Assembly (NCBI RefSeq): GCF_014646355.1
Contig: NZ_BMNH01000001.1
Span: 9,161 to 73,160, forward strand
Reading direction: 5' to 3'
Source of the DNA: Nonomuraea cavernae
GTDB lineage: Bacteria > Actinomycetota > Actinomycetes > Streptosporangiales > Streptosporangiaceae
DNA length: 64,000 nucleotides
Shown here one piece after another: positions 53,911 to 62,657 of this stretch (positions are counted from its first letter, which is position 1; every line of letters starts with the position of its first letter). Under the pieces are notes generated by a model. That model was not told the origin of the DNA and did no database searches. It saw only the letters and a program-made list of their open reading frames with translations. Made by a program: the position numbers and the translations under genes.

Positions 53911-53979
53911 TCACGCCCTCATGTCGGCCATTAGAACGGATCGGCCGACCTTCCTCCCATGAGCTCCTGGAGTCGCCAC

Positions 53980-54432
53980 ATGAGCACGCCCACTCTGCAG
54001 ACCGGCCACGTCGGGTTGAACGTGACCGACCTGGCCCGCTCGACCGCCTTCTACTGTCAGGTCCTCGGCCTGGAGGTCGTCGGCGCGCAGACCGACGGTG
54101 ACCGCAGGTTCGCCTTCCTCGGCCGCGAAGGCACTCTGCTGATCACGCTGTGGCAGCAGAGCGACGGCACGTTCGCCACCGGCCTCCCCGGACTCCATCA
54201 CCTGTCGTTCCAGGTGGCCGACATCGACGCGGTCCGCCGCGCCGAGACCACCCTGCGCGAGCTCGGCGCCGAGCTGGTCTACGACGGGGTCGTCCCGCAC
54301 GGCGAAGGCGCGAGCTCCGGCGGAGTGTTCTTCACCGACCCGGACGGCATTCGCCTGGAGATCTTCGCCCCGGCCGGAGCCGGCACCGCGCCGGCCCCCA
54401 CGCAGGGCGCGCCGACCTGTGGCTTCTTCTAA
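53980..54432 (+). CDS. VOC-family (glyoxalase/dioxygenase) protein
   Basis: A 150-residue single-module VOC protein: TGHVGLNVTDLARSTAFYCQ, VLGLEVVGAQTDGDRRFAFL, then LHHLSFQVADIDAVRRAE and FFTDPDGIRLEIFAP. Conserved H in GHVGLNV and E in RLEIF could bind a metal, as in lactoylglutathione lyases or fosfomycin-resistance enzymes. GGAG lies 7 nt before the ATG at 53980 (an earlier ATG is at 53959). It is followed by a PPOX gene and regulated perhaps by the divergent CGNR protein. Confidence 0.87.
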   Translation: MSTPTLQTGHVGLNVTDLARSTAFYCQVLGLEVVGAQTDGDRRFAFLGREGTLLITLWQQSDGTFATGLPGLHHLSFQVADIDAVRRAETTLRELGAELVYDGVVPHGEGASSGGVFFTDPDGIRLEIFAPAGAGTAPAPTQGAPTCGFF

Positions 54433-54491
54433 CCGACCCACCCGGGCCGGGTCTCGCCTGCTCCGGCCCCGCGAGCGAAAAGGAGTCCCCG

Positions 54492-55379
54492 ATGTTCCAC
54501 GCGGGCGAACGTGCGGTACGGCAGCGCGCCGGCCTCGCCGCCGACGGCCGGGGGTCGGACACTGTCGGCGCCGTCATCCCCCCGGTGGCCGCCGAGTTCC
54601 TCAGCCGGCAGCACCTGCTGGTGATCGCGGCCGCCGATGCGAGCGGGGCGGTCTGGGCCGGTGTGCTCACCGGCCCGCCCGGGTTCGTCACCGCACCCGA
54701 CGACCGCACGGTCGTCGCCGACCGGCTGCCCGGCGACGGCGACCCGCTCGCCGGACGGTTCGCCACCGAACGGGACATCGGGATGCTCGCCATCGAGCCG
54801 GCCAGCCGCAAGAGGATGCGGGTCAACGGCCGAGCCCGCGAGGAGGGCGACCGGCTCACGGTACGCACCGAGCAGGTCTACTCCAACTGCCCGAAGTACA
54901 TCCAGACCCGTACGGTGACCGAGACCGAGGTCCGGGCGGCGAGCAGGACCGTGCACGTCACGCGTGAGCCGACCCCCGCCCAACGGCGGTGGATCGTCGC
55001 GGCAGACACGTTCTTCGTCGGCACCCACGTCGCCGGCCTGGGCTCCGACGCCTCGCACCGCGGCGGAAACCCCGGGTTCGTCACCCTGACCGGCGACCGG
55101 CGGCTGACCTGGCCCGACTACATCGGCAACTCGATGTACATGACCTTGGGCAACCTCGCCCTCGACCCGCGCTGCGGCCTGCTCTTTCTCGACTGGGAAG
55201 GGGGTCACGCCCTGCACCTGACCGGCCGCGCCCGCATCGACTGGGACCCGGACCGGGCGGCGGCGGTGCCCGGCGCGCACCGGCTCGTCGACTTCGACAT
55301 CGAGCAGGTGGTCCAGATCTCCGGCGCCCTCCGGCAGCGCTGGTCGTTCGGCCAGTACTTCCGCTTCAACCCCGCCTGA
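54492..55379 (+). CDS. pyridoxamine 5'-phosphate oxidase-family protein
   Basis: A 295-residue protein of the flavin/F420-binding split-barrel (PPOX-like) family: LLVIAAADASGAVWAGVLTG near the start, DIGMLAIEPASRKRMRVNG and YIGNSMYMTLGNLALDPRCG, then GLLFLDWEGGHALHLTGRAR. Larger members of this type are flavin oxidoreductases of unknown substrate. AGGAG before the ATG at 54492. It follows the VOC gene by 59 bp and is probably co-transcribed with it. Confidence 0.88.
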   Translation: MFHAGERAVRQRAGLAADGRGSDTVGAVIPPVAAEFLSRQHLLVIAAADASGAVWAGVLTGPPGFVTAPDDRTVVADRLPGDGDPLAGRFATERDIGMLAIEPASRKRMRVNGRAREEGDRLTVRTEQVYSNCPKYIQTRTVTETEVRAASRTVHVTREPTPAQRRWIVAADTFFVGTHVAGLGSDASHRGGNPGFVTLTGDRRLTWPDYIGNSMYMTLGNLALDPRCGLLFLDWEGGHALHLTGRARIDWDPDRAAAVPGAHRLVDFDIEQVVQISGALRQRWSFGQYFRFNPA

Positions 55380-55508
55380 GGCGACGAGCGGCCCGTCGTA
55401 CTGAATATGCCGGTCAAGCCTCGTTGAAACCTCAACCACACGCCGTGATTTATCCCTATCTGGGTGTTAGCGTCCAAATTGAGGAAGAAGGCCAATGGGG
55501 GAGGAATC

Positions 55509-55649
55509 ATGACAAGGACGTATGGGGGCGGCTGCGGCCGCCGCTGGCGTCGCCGTCGCTTCTGCCACCGTAGGCGCTGGTGGGGCGGTGGCTGGGGTCA
55601 CTGGAACAACTGGGACGACTGGGACGACTGGGGCGGTGGTTGGTGGTAG
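55509..55649 (+). CDS. 46-residue Trp/Arg/Gly-rich peptide
   Basis: MTRTYGGGCGRRWRRRRFCH is followed by RRRWWGGGWG and the regular HWNNWDDWDDWGGGWW. Ten of 46 residues are tryptophan; W29, W32, W35, W38 and W41 are spaced exactly three apart. There are two cysteines (C9, C19) and a strongly basic first half. GGGGGAGG 4 nt before the ATG is one of the best ribosome binding sites in the window, which argues for real translation. I recognise no family. It could be an antimicrobial or a small structural protein. No modifying enzyme is adjacent. Confidence 0.55.
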   Translation: MTRTYGGGCGRRWRRRRFCHRRRWWGGGWGHWNNWDDWDDWGGGWW

Positions 55650-55790
55650 ACCAGCCCTCTCAAGTCGCACACCGAGGCGGCCTCCACTCACACGCCATCC
55701 CGATGGCGCCGACGGGGAGGTCGCCTCGACCCTTCCTCGATGACGCGCGAGTGCCGGAGCCCACGTCCGGTAGGTCAGCTGTCCCCCCGG

Positions 55791-56228
55791 TCAGCGGGCG
55801 GACTCGGTGGTGATGCGCTCCCAGGCGGGGATGGGGAGCATGATGACCGCCGCGGGGAACAGGCCGTGCTCCTCCTTGTCGATGTGCCGCTGCAGCAGTT
55901 CCAGCGCTCCCAGCACCCGTGGCCAGTCCGGCGACGCGCGGTCGATGCCCGTGAGCACGCCGTGGATGTCGGCGTGCTCACCGCACAGCCGCTCGACCTC
56001 GTCGGCCAGCGACCCCTCCGCGCGCAACTCGGCGAACAGGCCGCGCTCCTCGTCGGCGGTGTGCGGGAGCAGCTCGGCCAGCAGCGGGTCGAGCAGCGGG
56101 AGGGCCTCGTCGTACCGGGTCGCCCTGATGGCCCGGCGCAGCGCGCCGGCCAGCTCACTGATCCGCACGTGCTCCTCGGAGAGCCTGCCGATCAGCGGGA
56201 AGTCCCGGCACCCGCAGTAGTTGCACAT
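55791..56228 (-). CDS. hemerythrin-domain protein
   Basis: A 145-residue four-helix di-iron protein. Candidate iron ligands are in SEEHVRISEL, LLPHTADEERGLF, CGEHADIHGVL and LQRHIDKEEHGLFP. A Cys-rich head (MCNYCGCRDFPLIG) could bind a metal or sense redox state. It lies 78 bp downstream of hmp on the same strand, so a role in nitric-oxide or oxygen handling, like the repair-of-iron-centres proteins, is a reasonable inference. Confidence 0.87.
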   Translation of the reverse strand: MCNYCGCRDFPLIGRLSEEHVRISELAGALRRAIRATRYDEALPLLDPLLAELLPHTADEERGLFAELRAEGSLADEVERLCGEHADIHGVLTGIDRASPDWPRVLGALELLQRHIDKEEHGLFPAAVIMLPIPAWERITTESAR

Positions 56229-56306
56229 TCCGGCCTCGATCCGTCGTCTCGCCTCTTCCAGGGTGCCGGTCGCCGGATCGGGGCCCGTAGGGCCGTTGGT
56301 CCCGGT

Positions 56307-57491
56307 TCAGGAGGCCGGAAGCCACAGGTCAGGGCCGAACACCTCGTAGTGGATGTCGCGTGGCGCCACTCCCGCCCCGATGAGCTGGGCCCGCGCGTCC
56401 CGCATGAACGGCAACGGACCGCACAGGTAGGCGACCGCGCCGGCGGGGATCTCGACCTCGGCCAGGTCCATCCGGCCGGCCACACCGCGGTCGCCGTCCT
56501 CGTACCAGAAGATCTTCTGGCCGCCGGGCAGCGCGGCGGTCAGCGACTCCATGTCCTCGCGCAGCGCGTGGTCGGACGCGGACCGGTCGGCGTGCAGCGA
56601 CAGCACGCGGCGGGTGCTGCCGGTGTCGGCCAGGTGCTGGAGCATGGCCGTGATGGGGGTGCAGCCGATGCCGGCCGAGGCGAACACCAGCGGCGCCTCG
56701 CCTTCGGGGAGCGTCACGTCCCCGAACGCCGCGGACAGGATCAGCTCGTCGCCCTCCTTGACGGTGGCGTGCAGCAGGTTGGACACCTCGCCCTCGGGTG
56801 CGCCCTCGCCGCGCACCCGCTTGACGGTGATCCGCCGCAGCCCGTTGGCGCCGTAACCGGACAGCGTGTACTGCCGCAGCTGGCGCACTCCGTCGGGCAT
56901 CAGCACCTGGACGCTGACGTACTGACCGGGCAGCGCGGGCGGCACGGGGTCGTCGCCGACAGGCGCGAGCAGGAGCGACATGACGTCGGCGGTCTCCTCG
57001 CGGCGCTCGGCGACCCGCCACGGCCGCCAGGTGCGGCCGTCCTGCGCGCCGGCGTGGGCGTAGATGCGGGCCTCCATCGCGATCAGGGCGCCGGCCATCA
57101 GCCAGTAGACCTCGTCCCAGGCCGCGGCGACCTCCGGCGTGACGGCCTCGCCGAGCACCTCGACGATGGCGGCGAAGAGGTACTTGTGCACGATCACGTA
57201 CTGGTCGTCGGTGATGCCGACGGCGGCGTGCTTGTGCGCGATGCGGGCGAGCAGGGCGTCGGGACGCTCGTTCGGGTTGGCCAGAAGCGCCCCGGCGAAC
57301 GAGGCGATGGACCCGGCCAGTGCCCTGCGCTGCTCGCCGCTGCGCTGGTTGCCACGGTTGAACAGCCCGTCGAGCAACTCGGGACGGTCACCGAACATGG
57401 TCTCGTAGAACCTCGTGGTGATCGTGTCGAGCGACGCGCCCACGGCGGGGATGGTGGCCCTGATGATCGCGGCGCTTTCCGCGGACAGCAT
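56307..57491 (-). CDS. hmp: flavohemoprotein (nitric oxide dioxygenase)
   Basis: A 394-residue three-domain enzyme that converts NO and O2 to nitrate using NAD(P)H. The globin domain (about 1-135) has the B10 tyrosine in TTRFYETMF, the E7 glutamine in NRGNQRSGEQ and the proximal histidine in IAHKHAAVGI. The FAD domain carries RQYTLSG, and the NAD domain GIGCTPITAML. ATG at 57491 after GGAGG; the frame opens at 57527. An NsrR operator candidate overlaps its promoter, and nsrR is the next gene upstream. Confidence 0.94.
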   Translation of the reverse strand: MLSAESAAIIRATIPAVGASLDTITTRFYETMFGDRPELLDGLFNRGNQRSGEQRRALAGSIASFAGALLANPNERPDALLARIAHKHAAVGITDDQYVIVHKYLFAAIVEVLGEAVTPEVAAAWDEVYWLMAGALIAMEARIYAHAGAQDGRTWRPWRVAERREETADVMSLLLAPVGDDPVPPALPGQYVSVQVLMPDGVRQLRQYTLSGYGANGLRRITVKRVRGEGAPEGEVSNLLHATVKEGDELILSAAFGDVTLPEGEAPLVFASAGIGCTPITAMLQHLADTGSTRRVLSLHADRSASDHALREDMESLTAALPGGQKIFWYEDGDRGVAGRMDLAEVEIPAGAVAYLCGPLPFMRDARAQLIGAGVAPRDIHYEVFGPDLWLPAS

Positions 57492-57507
57492 GGGGGAACC
57501 TCCAGAT

Positions 57508-57530
57508 AATTGGCATCTGGAATGCATATT
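57508..57530 (-). promoter_or_regulatory. NsrR operator candidate upstream of hmp
   Basis: On the minus strand the 23 bp read AATATGCATTCC-AGATGCCAATT. They match the Streptomyces coelicolor NsrR sites as I recall them (AACAAGCATCTG-AGATCCCAGTT) at 17 of 23 positions, including AA-ends, GCAT, AGAT, CCA and TT. The site lies 17 bp before the hmp ATG, within the likely promoter. Confidence 0.75.
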
Positions 57531-57552
57531 AAAAGGGCCGATGGCCGGTCCC

Positions 57553-57996
57553 TCACCCGGGAGGGGTGGTCAGCGTGAGCAGCACCGGCCCGGTCGGCTC
57601 GGTCACCAGCTCGGTGACCGTGAGCCTGTCGAGCGAGGCGTAGAATGCCTCCTGCGCTTGGCGCAGCGCGCCGCGCAGGCGGCAGGCCGCCCGCAACGGG
57701 CACGGCATCAGCGCGTCCTCGCACCCCACCACCTCGTGCTCGCCCTCCAGGCGCCGCACGAGTGAGCCCACCGTGACGCCCCGCCCCTCCGCGGTCAGCT
57801 GCAGCCCACCGCCGCGCCCCCGCCTGGCCTCCACCAGCCCCAGCTCGCTCAACCGCGCCACCGCCTTGGCGGCATGTGTGTACGGCACCGCGAGCGCGTC
57901 GGCGACCGCCCGCGTGGTCAGCAGCTCGTCGCCGCGCACCACGGCCAGGCGCATCACGATCCGCAGCGAGATGTCGGTGAAGGCGGTCAGGCGCAT
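57553..57996 (-). CDS. nsrR: NO-sensing Rrf2-family repressor NsrR
   Basis: A 147-residue Rrf2 protein. The winged helix is LTTRAVADALAVPYTHAAKA, VARLSELGLVEARRGRGGGL. The iron-sulphur ligands C92, C99 and C105 (GCEDALMPCPLRAACRL) are spaced as in Streptomyces NsrR, and D8 (RLTAFTDISL), the fourth ligand there, is also present. The [4Fe-4S] cluster reacts with NO and releases DNA. It sits directly upstream of hmp with the operator in between. Confidence 0.93.
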   Translation of the reverse strand: MRLTAFTDISLRIVMRLAVVRGDELLTTRAVADALAVPYTHAAKAVARLSELGLVEARRGRGGGLQLTAEGRGVTVGSLVRRLEGEHEVVGCEDALMPCPLRAACRLRGALRQAQEAFYASLDRLTVTELVTEPTGPVLLTLTTPPG

Positions 57997-58080
57997 GCCC
58001 CCAAGGTAGGCGCTCGCACCACCATGCTCCTACCGGCCCGATGCTACGGTTGGCTCCGCAATACGCACCAAAGGGGACGT

Positions 58081-59217
58081 ATGTTCGGCATTGTCCGCCC
58101 GTGTCAGCATGTCATGCGCAAGGGGCTCTACGCGGACTGGATGGGCCACCTGTGCGGGCTCTGCCTGGCGCTCCGCGACGAACACGGACAGCTGTCCCGC
58201 CTGGTCACCAACTACGACGGCCTGCTCGTGTCCGTCCTCACCGAGGCCCAGTCGCCCGCGTCCGCGCCGCGCCGTCGGGCGGGCGCGTGCGCGCTGCGCG
58301 GCTTCAAGGGCGCCGACGTGGTCGAGGCCGAGGGGGTACGGCTGGCGGCCTCGGTGTCGCTGCTCCTGGCCGCCGGAAAGATGCGCGACCACGTGGCGGA
58401 CGGCGATGGCGTCTACGCTCGCCGCCCGGTGGCCGCCGGCGCCACCCGCCTGGCGCGCCGCTGGTCCTCGGCCGGCACCGTCACGGCCGCCACGCTGGGG
58501 TTCGATCCCGCTCCCCTGACCGAGGCGGCCCGTCGCCAGGCCCTTCTGGAACGCGGCCCGGCCTCAGGGAGCGTCGCGACGCGCGGGTTACCGGAGTTGA
58601 CGAGGCCCACCGAGGACGCCGTGGCCGCCGCGTTCGCGCACACCGCGGTGCTCACCGGAAAGCCGCACAACCAGGAGGCCCTGGAGGCGGCGGGGCGCGG
58701 GTTCGGGAGGCTGGCACACCTGATCGACGCGGTGGAGGACCTGGCCGACGACCGTGCGTCCGGGGCGTACAACCCGCTGGCCGCCACCGGCACCGACCTG
58801 GACGAAGCGCGCCGCCACTGCGACGCCGCGCACGCCGATCTGCGCGCCGCCGTGGCCGAGCTGGACCTGCCGCAGCCCGGACTGACGCGGGCCCTGCTGG
58901 TACGGGAGACCGGCAGGGCCGTCTCCCGGGCCTTCGCCACCGCCGGGACGCACGGCCCCGGCCACTCTCCCGGACCTGAACCCGGCGCGCCGCCGGGTGG
59001 GCTGCCACCGAAGCGGGACCCCGGCGGGCTGCTGTCACTGGCGTGCGCCGCGCTGACCTGCTGCACCTGCGGCCTGTATCGGCCCGCCTGGGACGATGAT
59101 CACGAGAGCTCTTTCTGCCGGCGCTGCGACTGCTCCGGCTACGACTGCTGTTGCGACTGCGGCAACTGCTGCTCGTGCGGCTCGGGCGAGGACGGCTGCG
59201 GCTGCGACTGCTGCTGA
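58081..59217 (+). CDS. DUF5685-family protein with a Cys-rich tail
   Basis: A 378-residue protein starting MFGIVRPCQHVMRKGLYADW and MGHLCGLCLALRDEHGQLSR, the conserved head of the actinobacterial DUF5685 family (four cysteines). A helical middle part contains RLAHLIDAVEDLADDRASGA. The last 35 residues are a Cys-rich tail (SSFCRRCDCSGYDCCCDCGN, then CCSCGSGEDGCGCDCC). Function is unknown; metal or iron-sulphur binding is likely. AAGGGG lies before the ATG. The tail region is partly copied at the end of the WYL gene 3.4 kb downstream. Confidence 0.82.
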   Translation: MFGIVRPCQHVMRKGLYADWMGHLCGLCLALRDEHGQLSRLVTNYDGLLVSVLTEAQSPASAPRRRAGACALRGFKGADVVEAEGVRLAASVSLLLAAGKMRDHVADGDGVYARRPVAAGATRLARRWSSAGTVTAATLGFDPAPLTEAARRQALLERGPASGSVATRGLPELTRPTEDAVAAAFAHTAVLTGKPHNQEALEAAGRGFGRLAHLIDAVEDLADDRASGAYNPLAATGTDLDEARRHCDAAHADLRAAVAELDLPQPGLTRALLVRETGRAVSRAFATAGTHGPGHSPGPEPGAPPGGLPPKRDPGGLLSLACAALTCCTCGLYRPAWDDDHESSFCRRCDCSGYDCCCDCGNCCSCGSGEDGCGCDCC

Positions 59218-59262
59218 TCGCCGGGAAGGCCCGTCAGCCCCGGCGACCTGCCCACGCACGCT
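59094..59262 (+). repeat. duplicated segment, copy A (end of the DUF5685 gene)
   Basis: GATCACGAGAGCTCTTTCTG, then GCGCTGCGACTGC at its left end and TGATCGCCGGGAAGGC, CAGCCCCGG, CCCACGCACGCTCAG at its right end reappear at 62616-62705. Copy A has about 80-90 extra bases in the middle that code the rest of the Cys-rich tail. Confidence 0.8.
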
Positions 59263-61559
59263 CAGCGTACCGCCAAGGCGCCGGTGCGCCCCGAACCGCC
59301 TCGGCCCAGGCCCGCCCGATCGTGGGCCGCGAGTGCTCGTGCCGTCGGCGTGCCGGCCTCCCACGTGTAGCCCGAGACGGGGCCCTCGTAGATGACGTTC
59401 CCGCCGTGCCTGCCGGGACCCGGCCCCAGGTCGATCAACCAGTCGGCGTGGCGGACGACGTCCAGGTTGTGCTCGATCACCACCACGGTGTGCCCCTGCT
59501 CGACCAGCGCGTCCAGCACGCGGAGCAAGGTGTCGATGTCGCTGGGATGCAGGCCGGTCGTGGGCTCGTCGAGCAGGTAGGCGGTGGGCTGTTCGGTGTC
59601 GCGCAACTCCTTGGCGATCTTTACGCGCTGGCACTCCCCTCCCGAAAGGGTGGTCAGCGACTGGCCCAGCCGGAGGTAGCCGAGACCGACCTCTGACAGG
59701 TGCCGGAGGGCCTTGGCGACGTGCTTGTCGGGCAACCGGTCCCTGGCCTGGTCGACGGAGAGAGCCTCGACGTCGGCGATGGACAGCCCGTCGACGGTGT
59801 AGGCGAGCACCTCGGGCACGAAGCGTCGCCCTTGGCAGACCTCGCAGACGGCTTCCTGACCGTCCATGAAGGCCAGGTCGGTGTACACGATCCCGAGGCC
59901 GTCGCACTCGGGGCAGGCCCCTGCCGAGTTGGCGCTGAACAGCGCGGCGGGAACACCGTTGTGCCGGGCGAACAGCTTGCGGATGGCCGGCGCGATGCCG
60001 GTGTAGGTGACGGGGGTGGACCGGCGGTTGGTGCTGACCGGCCGCTGGTCGATGACGGTGACCTCGTGCTGCTCGACCAGCTCGGCGGCGAGGCTGGACT
60101 TTCCGGAGCCCGCGACGCCGGTGAGGGCGGTCATCACGCCGACGGGAATGCCGGTGGTGACATGCCGCAGGTTGTTACGCGTCGCGTCGGTGATCGTGAT
60201 CGTGCCCCTGGCCGTACGCGGAGTCCGCTTGCCTGGCCGAGGCCGCGACAGCGCGCGACCGGTGCAGGTGTCGGCGCGCCGGAGCTCCTCGAAGCCGCCC
60301 TGGAAGACGAGCCTGCCCCCGTCGGCCCCGGCGCCGGGACCGAGTTCGATGATCTGGTCGGCGACCGCCATCACCGCGGGGTCGTGCTCGACGACGAGCA
60401 CGCTGTTGCCGCTGTCACGCAACTGCCCGAGCAGCCTCGTCACGGACTCGACGTCGGTCGGATGCAGCCCGACCGTGGGCTCGTCGAACACGTAGATCAT
60501 CTCGGTGAGGCTGGAGCCGAGATGCTTCACGATCTTGACGCGCTGGGATTCACCGCCCGACAGCGTCGTGGTCGCCCGAGCCAGGGTGAGGTAGCCCAGC
60601 CCGATGGCGTCCATGGCGTCCAGCCTGGAGATCAGCGCGGTCACCACGGGGGCGACGTGCGGCGCGTCGATGCCCCGGACGAGTTCGGCGAGCTCGGCGA
60701 CCTCCAGGCGGGACAGCTCGCCGATCGTGTGTCCCAGAACGGTGGCGGAGCGGGACCGCTCGTTGAGCCGATCTCCCCCGCAGTCCGGGCAGACCTCGGA
60801 CCGGGTGAACCGGCGGGTCGTCTCCTGCTTGCGCTCGGAGGTGTTGTCCGAGGTGTGCAGGTAGATCCGCTCGAATCGCTCGACGACCCCCTCGTAGTCC
60901 TTGGGCGGTCGGTGCCCCAACCCGGCCGCCGCCTCGCCGCCGTAGAGCAGCGCGTTCCGCTCGGCCTGGCTCCACTCCCGCAGCGGCGTGTCCGGGCTGA
61001 ACGACCCGATGTCGGCGTACTTGGCGTACCAGTAGCCCCCGTCGCCGAAGCCTGGCAGCCGAATCGCGCCCTGCTGGAGTGACTTGTCCAGGTCGAGGAA
61101 ACGGTCGACGGCAGGGGCGACGACTTCGCCGAGTCCCGAGCACCTCGGGCACATCCCGGCCGGGTCGTTGAACGAGAAGTGGTTCGACTCCCCCACGTGG
61201 GGCTCGCTGAGTCGCGAGTACAACAGCCGCAGGTAGGTCCAGGTGTCGGTGATCGTGCCGAGCGTGGAGCGCGCGTTGCCGCCGATGCGCCGCTGGTCGA
61301 TCACCACCACCGGCGAGAGCCCGCTGATGTGCTCCACGTCGGGACGGGTCCACTTCGGCAGCCGGTTCCGGGTGAACGGCGGAAAGGTGTCGTTGAGCTG
61401 GTAACCGGCCTCCGCCGCGATCGTGTCGAAGACCAGCGACGACTTGCCCGCCCCCGACAGGCCGGCGAAGACGACGAGGTGGTCGCGTGGGACCTCCACG
61501 TCCACGCGGCGGAGGTTGTTCGTACGGGCGCCCTTGATGGAGATGCTGCGCTTCACCAT
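59262..61559 (-). CDS. UvrA-like excision/resistance ABC ATPase (short form)
   Basis: A 765-residue protein with two ABC ATPase modules. Walker A motifs are FAGLSGAGKSSLVFD and LTGVAGSGKSSLAAEL; signatures are TLSGGESQRVKIVKHL and TLSGGECQRVKIAKEL. Zinc-finger cysteines occur in CPRCSGLGEV, CPDCGGDRL, CPECDGLGIV and CEVCQGRRF. UvrA itself is about 950 residues; the shorter class, lacking most of the UvrB-binding insert, is linked to resistance against DNA-binding drugs (DrrC type). ATG at 61559. Divergent from the WYL regulator, which may control it. Confidence 0.87.
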   Translation of the reverse strand: MVKRSISIKGARTNNLRRVDVEVPRDHLVVFAGLSGAGKSSLVFDTIAAEAGYQLNDTFPPFTRNRLPKWTRPDVEHISGLSPVVVIDQRRIGGNARSTLGTITDTWTYLRLLYSRLSEPHVGESNHFSFNDPAGMCPRCSGLGEVVAPAVDRFLDLDKSLQQGAIRLPGFGDGGYWYAKYADIGSFSPDTPLREWSQAERNALLYGGEAAAGLGHRPPKDYEGVVERFERIYLHTSDNTSERKQETTRRFTRSEVCPDCGGDRLNERSRSATVLGHTIGELSRLEVAELAELVRGIDAPHVAPVVTALISRLDAMDAIGLGYLTLARATTTLSGGESQRVKIVKHLGSSLTEMIYVFDEPTVGLHPTDVESVTRLLGQLRDSGNSVLVVEHDPAVMAVADQIIELGPGAGADGGRLVFQGGFEELRRADTCTGRALSRPRPGKRTPRTARGTITITDATRNNLRHVTTGIPVGVMTALTGVAGSGKSSLAAELVEQHEVTVIDQRPVSTNRRSTPVTYTGIAPAIRKLFARHNGVPAALFSANSAGACPECDGLGIVYTDLAFMDGQEAVCEVCQGRRFVPEVLAYTVDGLSIADVEALSVDQARDRLPDKHVAKALRHLSEVGLGYLRLGQSLTTLSGGECQRVKIAKELRDTEQPTAYLLDEPTTGLHPSDIDTLLRVLDALVEQGHTVVVIEHNLDVVRHADWLIDLGPGPGRHGGNVIYEGPVSGYTWEAGTPTARALAAHDRAGLGRGGSGRTGALAVR

Positions 61560-61622
61560 GCTCCCGACCGTAGAACCAGATGTGGCCGGATCCTGACCGC
61601 GATTGCCCGCATGATGGGGGTC

Positions 61623-62657
61623 ATGGCCGATGTGACCGGACGCATGCTGGCCCTGCTGTCGACCCTGCAGACGGGCCGGCCGTTCAGCGGGGAAGAGCTG
61701 GCCTCCCGGCTGGCGGTGAGCCCGCGCACCGTCCGCCGTGACGTCGAACGACTGCGGGGCTACGGCTATCCCGTCGAGACCCAACCGGGGCCCGGTGGCT
61801 ACTACCGGCTCGTGGCGGGCCGGACGATGCCTCCGCTCGTCCTCGACGACGAGGAGGCGATCGCGGCGTTGCTCGGTCTCGCCACTCTCGCCTCCGCGAG
61901 TTCGGACGAGGACGGGACCCTCGACGACGCGGCCACCCGCGCCTACGGCAAACTCGACCAGTTCCTCCCGGCGCGGCTACGTGCCCGCGCGACCGCGCTG
62001 CGCGCCGGCCTGGAGACCGGCCGGCAACGCGCCCCCGGCGTGAACACGGAGGTCCTGGCCGGTCTGGCCGAGGCGATCAGCGGCCGGGAGGTCGTGTCGT
62101 TCGACTACACCGACCAGCACCGGACGGCCGGTCGGCGGCGGGTGGAGCCGCACCGGCAGATCCACCTGCATCTGCGCTGGTACCTCCTGGGCTGGGACCT
62201 GGACAGGAGGGACTGGCGGGTGTTCCGCATCGACCGCGTCACCGACCTCGTACGCACCGGCGTCCATCACCCCGCCCGCGGGCTGCCGGCCGACACGGCC
62301 CTGTCCTATCTCCGGCAGGGCCTGAACGCCGACCGTCGTCGCGTCCAGTTCGCGGTGAGGGCGGAGCCGCACGAGGTCGCCGACGCGTTGAAATATCAGG
62401 ACGCGCAGATCCAGCGCGTCGGTGATCAGGAGACCCGGGTCACCGTCTGGCTCGACTCCTGGGAATGGCTCATCCTCCAGCTCGCCTTCCTGGACGCCGA
62501 CTTCACCATCATCGAGCCCTCGGGTTTTCGCGACGCCTGTGCCGCCTTCGCCCGTCGCCTGCTCGCCGCCAGCGGCCCGCCTACACGATTCCCGAAGCGC
62601 TGCCGGGTGAACGGCGATCACGAGAGCTCCTTCTGCCAGCGTTGCGACTGCGGCTGA
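61623..62657 (+). CDS. YafY-type WYL-domain regulator with a chimeric C-terminus
   Basis: A 344-residue regulator: N-terminal HTH (LASRLAVSPRTVRRDVERLR), a WYL domain (about 140-215; REVVSFDYTDQHRTAGRRRV, LHLRWYLLGWDLDRRDW) and a C-terminal extension ending in DACAAFARRLLAAS. The normal end is replaced by GPPTRFPKRCRVNGDHESSF plus CQRCDCG, whose last part equals the Cys-rich tail of DUF5685. ATGs at 61611 and 61614 are alternative starts. Divergent from the uvrA-like gene. WYL proteins often sense nucleic-acid damage products or second messengers. Confidence 0.87.
   Translation: MADVTGRMLALLSTLQTGRPFSGEELASRLAVSPRTVRRDVERLRGYGYPVETQPGPGGYYRLVAGRTMPPLVLDDEEAIAALLGLATLASASSDEDGTLDDAATRAYGKLDQFLPARLRARATALRAGLETGRQRAPGVNTEVLAGLAEAISGREVVSFDYTDQHRTAGRRRVEPHRQIHLHLRWYLLGWDLDRRDWRVFRIDRVTDLVRTGVHHPARGLPADTALSYLRQGLNADRRRVQFAVRAEPHEVADALKYQDAQIQRVGDQETRVTVWLDSWEWLILQLAFLDADFTIIEPSGFRDACAAFARRLLAASGPPTRFPKRCRVNGDHESSFCQRCDCG

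Noticed and set aside
55467-55691. Alternative frames over the Trp-rich peptide (a Val/Pro repeat on the minus strand and an Ala/Thr/Gly repeat on the plus strand)
   Set aside because: They are mirror translations of the same GGX-type repeat; only the Trp-rich frame has a strong, well-spaced ribosome binding site.
55509-57996. RiPP gene cluster around the Trp-rich peptide
   Set aside because: No radical-SAM, cyclodehydratase, lanthipeptide or protease gene is near; the neighbours are NO-response and oxidoreductase genes.
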